Source of the DNA: Miscanthus floridulus
Lineage: Eukaryota; Streptophyta; Magnoliopsida; Poales; Poaceae
Direction: 5' to 3'
Length of the DNA: 64,000 bases
Assembly: GCF_019320115.1 (NCBI RefSeq)
Contig: NC_089598.1
Location: 83,224,059 to 83,288,058, forward strand
Shown: in pieces, positions 58,829 through 64,000 of the stretch
How the letters are laid out: each line of letters starts with the position of its first letter
How positions within the stretch are numbered: the first letter of the stretch is position 1
Translations under genes and position numbers: made by a program
Notes under the pieces: model-generated
Databases searched by the model: none
What the model was told of the DNA's origin: nothing
Seen by the model: only the letters and a program-made list of their open reading frames with translations

Positions 58829-59673
58829 CCTGAGACCCACACGTTCCACCTACCTTGCGGCGAGATGACCATGACCATGCAGGACGTGAAGGCTATCTTT
58901 GGCCTACGGTTGGGGGGGCTTCCAGTGACAGGTATAGTTGACAACGATCATTGGAGAGAGCTAGTAGCTCAGTTCTATGGCTTTCTTCCACCGGATGACG
59001 AGGATGCAAAAAAATAAGCAATTGAACCCTATTTAATACTTGCATTGATTTCCTAAATCCATCGTGTCTCATTGTCTTTGGTAAATTTCAGGAAAACTTC
59101 CAATGTTTCATCATCGTGGATCATAGAGCGCTTCGATAACTTGCACCCATAAGCTAATCAGCCTGAGATCGACAGGTTCGCTAAAGTGTGGCTCTAGCAC
59201 TTCCCTAGCCCTTTCCTATTCCTGGACGCGTCAGGCAACACCATCAGCTGGATTTTCCTTAACTTACTATACCAGCCGAGGGAGAACATAGCGACGTACA
59301 GCTGGGGCAGTGCAGTCCTAGCATGGTCGTATCGACAGCTATGCTTTGCCTGCCATCACACCTCAGGGTTTGCAAGCCTTGGTGGTTGCTCTCACCTACT
59401 CTAGGTTTGGTGTTAGGAAAGATGGACAGTTGGGAGGCCCCTTCTTAATGGTTTGCCTATAAGTACTTTGGTTCACTAGTTACTTTGAAGCTATTACATA
59501 TCATGAAATTATGATTGGCTAATCCATTGTCGTGTTAAATGCAGCATTGGAACTGGCAGGATACACTGCCTACTACTCTGTATATTTGGAAGGAAGCATA
59601 GTTAGTTAGAAGGAATGCGAGGCGCAAGTACAGGGAGTACACAAACTGTCTCGATGTCCTGACGCAGCACTAG
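58829..59673 (+). pseudogene. PMD protein, 3' part (copy 2, cleaner)
   Basis: Here the frame 'PETHTFHLPCGEMTMTMQDV ... LRLGGLPVTG' stays open to a TAA near 58997. After an acceptor at about 59091, 'SSSWIIERFDNLHP' and 'NTISWIFLNLLYQPRENIA' follow, with a TAG at a likely Gln ('VWL*HFP'). Plant mobile domain proteins are found in MULEs and as domesticated genes. This one is interrupted by Copia element 2 at 59674. Confidence 0.72.
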
Positions 59674-61587
59674 TGAAAGCTCTAGTTTGGTTTTGGTGAA
59701 TTGATGAAACCCTAAGTGCTAACCTAGTTTATCAAGTGATTATGAGATAGGTAGCACACTCCAAGTTATAAAGCAAACAAAGATCATAGCATGATGAAGA
59801 TGATGCCATTGTGATGATCAAGTGCTTGGACTTGGAAAGAAGAAAGAGAAAAACAAAAAGCTCAAGGCAAAGGTATAAACCATAGGAGCTATTTTGTTTT
59901 AAGTGATCAAGACACTTAAAGAGTGTGATCACATTTAGGTTTGATAGCCGTACTATTAAGAGGGGTGAAACTCGTATCAAAATGCGGTTATCAAAGTGCC
60001 ACTAGATGCTCTAACTCGTTGCATATGCATTTAGGATCTAGTGGAGTGCTAACACCCTTGAAAAATGTTTGTGAAAATATGCTAACACATGTGCACAAGG
60101 TGATACACTTGGTGGTTGGCACATTTGAGCAAGGGTGAAGAAGATAGAGTTGAAAAGGAGTTAGTCGCGCTGGTTACAGAGTGACCGGACATGTCCGGTA
60201 TGGTGATTGGACACGTTCGGTGTGATTCAGCAAACGCAGTGTTCGGCAGAACAGTTGATCGGATGCTGGCAGCGTCCGATCCGGTGTGACCGGACGCGTC
60301 CGGTCGAGCATGGATGCTTACTATACTCCACTGAACGTTGAGGCTCAACGTCCGGTCAGTTTCTAATAGACGCGTCCGGTCTACCCTGATGGCTTACTGG
60401 ACTCGACCGGACTCGGCGGCTCTGCGTTTGGTCATTTATAGTTCTGCGTCCGGTCAGAGCGTCCGATCGAATGAAAGTGTGGGCTGCAATGGCTACCTTG
60501 TTTTAAACTGGACATGTGGCGATCTAGGAGAGACCGGACGCGTCCGGTCGACCTACCGGACACGTTCGGTATTCATGAACGGAGCGTCCGGTCGGTTGGA
60601 CCGAAGCGTCCGGTCACCCTTTGCTGTACCCAGTGAAGGGGTACAACGGCTCTATTTTGTGGGAGCTTCTATTTAAGCCCCATGGCCGGTTGAAGCTCAC
60701 ACCTTTGGCCATTTTCATTGACATAGCAACCTTGTGAGCTTAGCCAAAGCCCTCCCACTCATCTCCATCATTGATTCATCATCTTTGTGAGATTGGGAGA
60801 GAATCCAAGTGCATTGCTTGAGTGTTTGCATCTAGAGGCACTTGGTGTTCATGTTTCGCTGTGGATTTCACTTGTTACTCTTGGTGGTTGCTGCCACCTA
60901 GACAACTTGGAGCAGCGAGGATCGTCGAGCGGAGGTTGGTGATTGTCTCCGGCTCCGATCATGGTGATTGTGAGGGGTTCTTGACCTTTCCTCGGCGGAG
61001 AGCCAAAAGGTACTCTAGTGGATTGCTCGTGGCTTGTGTGATCCTTATCTTGTGTTGGTTGTGCGGCACCCTATTGAGGGTTTGGCGTGTGAAGCCAATT
61101 AGCACGTGAACCTCCAAGTGAGTGAATCGCCACAATGAGGACTAGCTTGCCGGCAAGCAAGTGAACCTCGGTAAAAATCATTATGTTCATCATTGATTCT
61201 GAGGTGATCGGTCTTCATTGTTATTTATCCTTGTGATTGATTGGTTTCCTCATCTACACGGTGGTATAACCTTCTTGATCACTCTCTTTATTTTACCGCA
61301 AACTAGTTGACAAGCTCTTTAGTGTAGCTAGTTGTGAGAGCTTGCTTGGTTGGTTGGTGTGGCTCTTTAGTTAGCCTTTGAGAGCACACTAACATAGGGT
61401 AGTGTCATAGCTTTTGTGTGAATAGACACTATCTAAACTAGAATTGTGGTAGGTAGCTTGCATTTTGAGTAGGCTAGCGCAACACTTGCTTTGCCTCATA
61501 ATTGTCTAACTATTTTTGTTAAGTGTTGTTGTAGAAATTTTTATTAGGCTATTCACCCCCCCCCCCTCTAGCCATTAGGACCTTTCA
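59674..61587 (+). repeat. 5' LTR of Copia element 2 (copy 2)
   Basis: 1914 bp, TGAAAGC...CTTTCA, with the palindrome cluster at 60182-60615. Confidence 0.9.
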
Positions 61588-61589
61588 AG

Positions 61590-61602
61590 TGGTATTAGAG
61601 CC
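61590..61602 (+). promoter_or_regulatory. Primer binding site (copy 2)
   Basis: 'tggtattagagcc', with the same C-to-T change as at 42106-42118. Confidence 0.8.
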
Positions 61603-61644
61603 GAGGTCACCGTGATTTGAGGCTTAACAATCTTCGGTGTAAAA

Positions 61645-63732
61645 ATAGCTCAAATCAACAACACAAAGAAGCCACCCCAATTTGATGGCTCCAGCTATCC
61701 CTATTGGAAGGCCAAGATGACAACTTATATCAAGTCAATCAATAGGAAGGTTTGGAAGGTGGTAGAAACCAAAATTGAGATTGAAGATCCAGAGAATCCT
61801 ACCACGGCCGAAGTACTTCTCCAAAACAATGACATTGCTCTAAGTGCTATTCATGATGTAATTGATGAAAGAACATTTGAGCAAGTCAAAAATATTGAGA
61901 TGGCTCATGAGGCATAGAAGAAGTTGGAAGAATCATTTGAGGGCACTCAAGCTGTGAATGGTGTAAAGACATACATCCTCAAAGAGAAGTTTGCAAGCTT
62001 CAAGATGAAGAAGGATGAAAGTGTGCCGAAGATGTTTCATAGACTTCAAGTGCTTGTCAATTATCTTAAAGCACTTGGAGAAGAGGTGAAGGACAAGGAC
62101 TTCTCACATAAGTTCTTGAGATGTTTGCCCTCAAGATTTGGTACATTGGTCACCATTCTAGTGAGAAGCGGTTTGGACACCATGACACCAAACCAAGTAT
62201 TGGGAGATATAATGACTGATGATACTTATAGAGATGATGATGAGAAGGAAGAAAAGAAGGAGAAGAAAGATGACAAGAAGGATGACAAGAAGAAGAGCAT
62301 GGCATTCAAAGCCACATCATCCAAGGGCAAAGCTAAGCAAGAAACATCAAGTAAAGAAGATGAATCTTGGGATGATGATGATGATGATGATGAGAAGATG
62401 GCTCTCTTTGTCAAGAGATTTGGCAAGTTCATGGTGAAGAAGGGCTACCGTGCTAGAAGAAAGAAGTCTTCATCCAAGAACAAAGAAGAGTCAAGAAGGT
62501 GCTTCAAGTGTCAAAGCAAAGATCATCTTGTTGCTCAATGCCCATACAATAGTGACAATGATGATGTCAACAAGAAGAACAAGAAGAAGGACAAGAAAGA
62601 AAAGAAAGAGAAAAAGGACAAGATGGCATTCAAGAAGAAGAAGGGTGGTTCATATGTAGTCACTTGGGATAGTGATGCCTCCTCAAGTGATGATGATGAT
62701 GATAGTGATGCTAACAAGACCACCAAGAAGAAGGTTCTTGCAAGCATTGCCATCAATGAGAAGCCTTCTCTCTTCGAATCTTCATCATGCTTAATGGCTA
62801 AGGCCACTAAGGTACAATCTTGTGATGATGAAAGTGATGAAGAACATGATGATGAAAATGAACATGAAAATGAAAATGATAGTGATAGTGATAATGATGA
62901 ACCCACTAAAGATAAATTATTTGACATGCTAGAAGATGCTAGAGAACACTTTGACATAAAAAGATGGGAATGCAAAAGCTTACGTAAGGAACTAAAAGAC
63001 CTTAAGCAAGCATTTGATGAGCTCAATGCATCTCATGAGAGGCTAGAGGAAGCCAATGAGAAACTTGGCAAATCTCACAAAAAGCTTGAAAAGGCTCATT
63101 CATCTTTGCTTGATGAGCAAAATACAAAGAAGCATGTTAAAACTTGTAATGTAGGTTTAACTTGTGATATAATTGATGAATCATTATCTATGCCTATCAT
63201 TGTTCCTCCCACTAACCCTTGTTGTAGTACTTCTACTTCTACCTCATCTAGTAGTGATGGTTTCACTTGTGATGCCTCACTAATGGTTGAGAATGAGAAT
63301 CTCAAGAAGGAGGTCAACAAGCTCACTCACACTTTCGCTAAAGCCTATGGTGGTGAGGACCGCTTGCTTATGTGCTTGGGTAGCCAAAGAGCTTCTCTCT
63401 ACAAAGAGGGATTAGGCTATACCCCCAAGAAAGGTAAGGCGGCCTTTGCTCCTCACAAGACTAGTTTTGTGAAGAACAATGGTCGGTTTTGCACTAGTTG
63501 CAAGCAAGTTGGTCATAAAGAGCAAGAGTGCAAAAACAAGAGCAAAAATGCTAATGTATCCTCCCTTAAGCTTGATTCATGCTATATGCTTACTATGGGT
63601 ACAAATGGTGTGAAGGCTAAGTTCATTGGTAAACCATGGATGGGCTCAAAGAAGAAAACCATTTGGGTACTAAAGAGCCTAGTGACTAACCTTCAAGGAC
63701 CCAAGCAAGTTTGGGTACCTAAAAAGAATTGA
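61645..63732 (+). pseudogene. Copia element 2 gag, nearly intact (one stop, lost start)
   Basis: Open from about 61645 to TGA at 63730-63732, except for TAG at 61915-61917 ('AHEA*KKLEESFEGT', Trp expected). The first codon appears to be ATA at 61645 where ATG is expected before 'AQINNTKKPPQFDG'. It encodes a Copia capsid region ('YPYWKAKM', 'LVTILVRSGLDTMTPNQ'), long Lys/Asp-rich stretches, and two zinc knuckles, 'CFKCQSKDHLVAQC' and 'CTSCKQVGHKEQEC'. About 700 aa if the stop is ignored. Later ATGs give shorter frames. Confidence 0.88.
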
Positions 63733-63745
63733 TCTTCTTTTGTAG

Positions 63746-64000
63746 GTCAATTACAAAGTCGGAGGAAGGCATTGGGTTCTTGATAGTGGGTGCACTCAAC
63801 ACATGACCGGTGATGCAAGAATGTTCAACTCAATCAACACCAATGGCAATGATGGTTATGATAGTATCACATTTGATGACAATGGTAAAGGCAAAGTCAA
63901 AGGGCTTGGTAAGATTGCAATATCCAATGACATGAGCATATCCAATGTGTTGCTAGTAGAGAGCTTGAACTTCAATTTGCTATCCATGGCACAATTGTGT
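63746..64000 (+). CDS. Copia element 2 pol, N-terminal protease part (runs off the window)
   Basis: Frame from GTC at 63746 after 'ttcttttgtag', +1 relative to gag. It encodes 'HWVLDSGCTQHMTGDARMF' (protease active site DSG) and 'VKGLGKIAISNDMSISNVLL'. Truncated by the window edge; the rest of the polyprotein is seen, degraded, at 44265-46576. Confidence 0.82.

Larger units (their letters stand above)
46577..64000 (+). repeat. Second copy of 27062-44480, offset 19,515 bp
   Basis: From 'cacaagttgtactgacc' the sequence repeats 27062 onward. The offset is constant at 19,515 to 36.4 kb apart from one 1-bp deletion and one 1-bp insertion, then drifts as the first copy gains indels. It enters in the middle of the internal palindrome cluster of Copia element 1, directly after the truncated RT of Copia element 2. 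Probably two overlapping contigs placed end to end. Confidence 0.95.
59674..64000 (+). mobile_element. Copia element 2 (copy 2), continues beyond the window
   Basis: 5' LTR, primer site, nearly intact gag and the start of pol. It inserted into the PMD exon. The 3' half lies outside the window, so completeness is unknown. Confidence 0.9.

Noticed and set aside
46577..64000. A real recent tandem segmental duplication
   Set aside because: Not excluded, but the indel gradient toward the junction and the random breakpoint make an overlapping-contig join more likely.

Overview
The window is plant nuclear DNA. Its introns have GT/AG borders and the plant gene families, MITEs, LINEs, Helitron, Mutator-like element and Sirevirus-type Copia elements match a large, repeat-rich grass genome. 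The element families and GC-rich first exons suggest an Andropogoneae grass (sugarcane or a close relative); this is inference and the species cannot be read from the sequence.

Layout. (1) 1-20 kb is the genic part. It holds the broken end of a PPR-protein gene (1-760), an intact three-exon phospholipase D alpha-type gene (1368-4589, predicted 816 aa) and an intact four-exon gene for a calcium-regulated mitochondrial carrier of the ATP-Mg/Pi type (6647-15622, predicted 517 aa). The carrier's first intron is 7.26 kb and contains a Helitron-like element plus two 5'-truncated LINEs nested in a MITE-like element. MITE-like elements, a SINE head and a perfect 138-bp tandem duplication fill the spacer to about 19.5 kb. 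(2) From about 20.4 kb to the end is a nested transposon block. The host is a decayed Mutator-like element (MULE) with a transposase ORF followed by a plant-mobile-domain (PMD) ORF. It is broken by three insertions: Sirevirus-type Copia element 1 (20818-32551, TSD GTTTC), a 3.9-kb solo-LTR-like element (35437-39340, imperfect TSD) and Copia element 2 (from 40191). (3) At 46577 the sequence jumps back to the position equivalent to 27062. A 19,515-bp-offset second copy then runs to the window end. The first copy becomes increasingly rich in single-base indels toward the junction while the second stays clean, so a join of two overlapping contigs is more likely than a real tandem duplication.

The two intact genes are ordinary cellular genes (membrane phospholipid hydrolysis and mitochondrial nucleotide transport) with no operon-like link; everything from 20.4 kb on is mobile DNA.

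The most unusual signal is the extra ORF between pol and the 3' LTR of Copia element 1. It has its own LTR-like palindrome cluster, a probable leader intron, and Gln codon usage opposite to gag-pol. Its frame is broken by 18 TAG codons and one TGA, with no TAA. The TAGs fall at apparent CAG (Gln) positions, which fits deamination of methylated CHG sites better than recoding. The two LTRs of that element also differ almost only by transitions.
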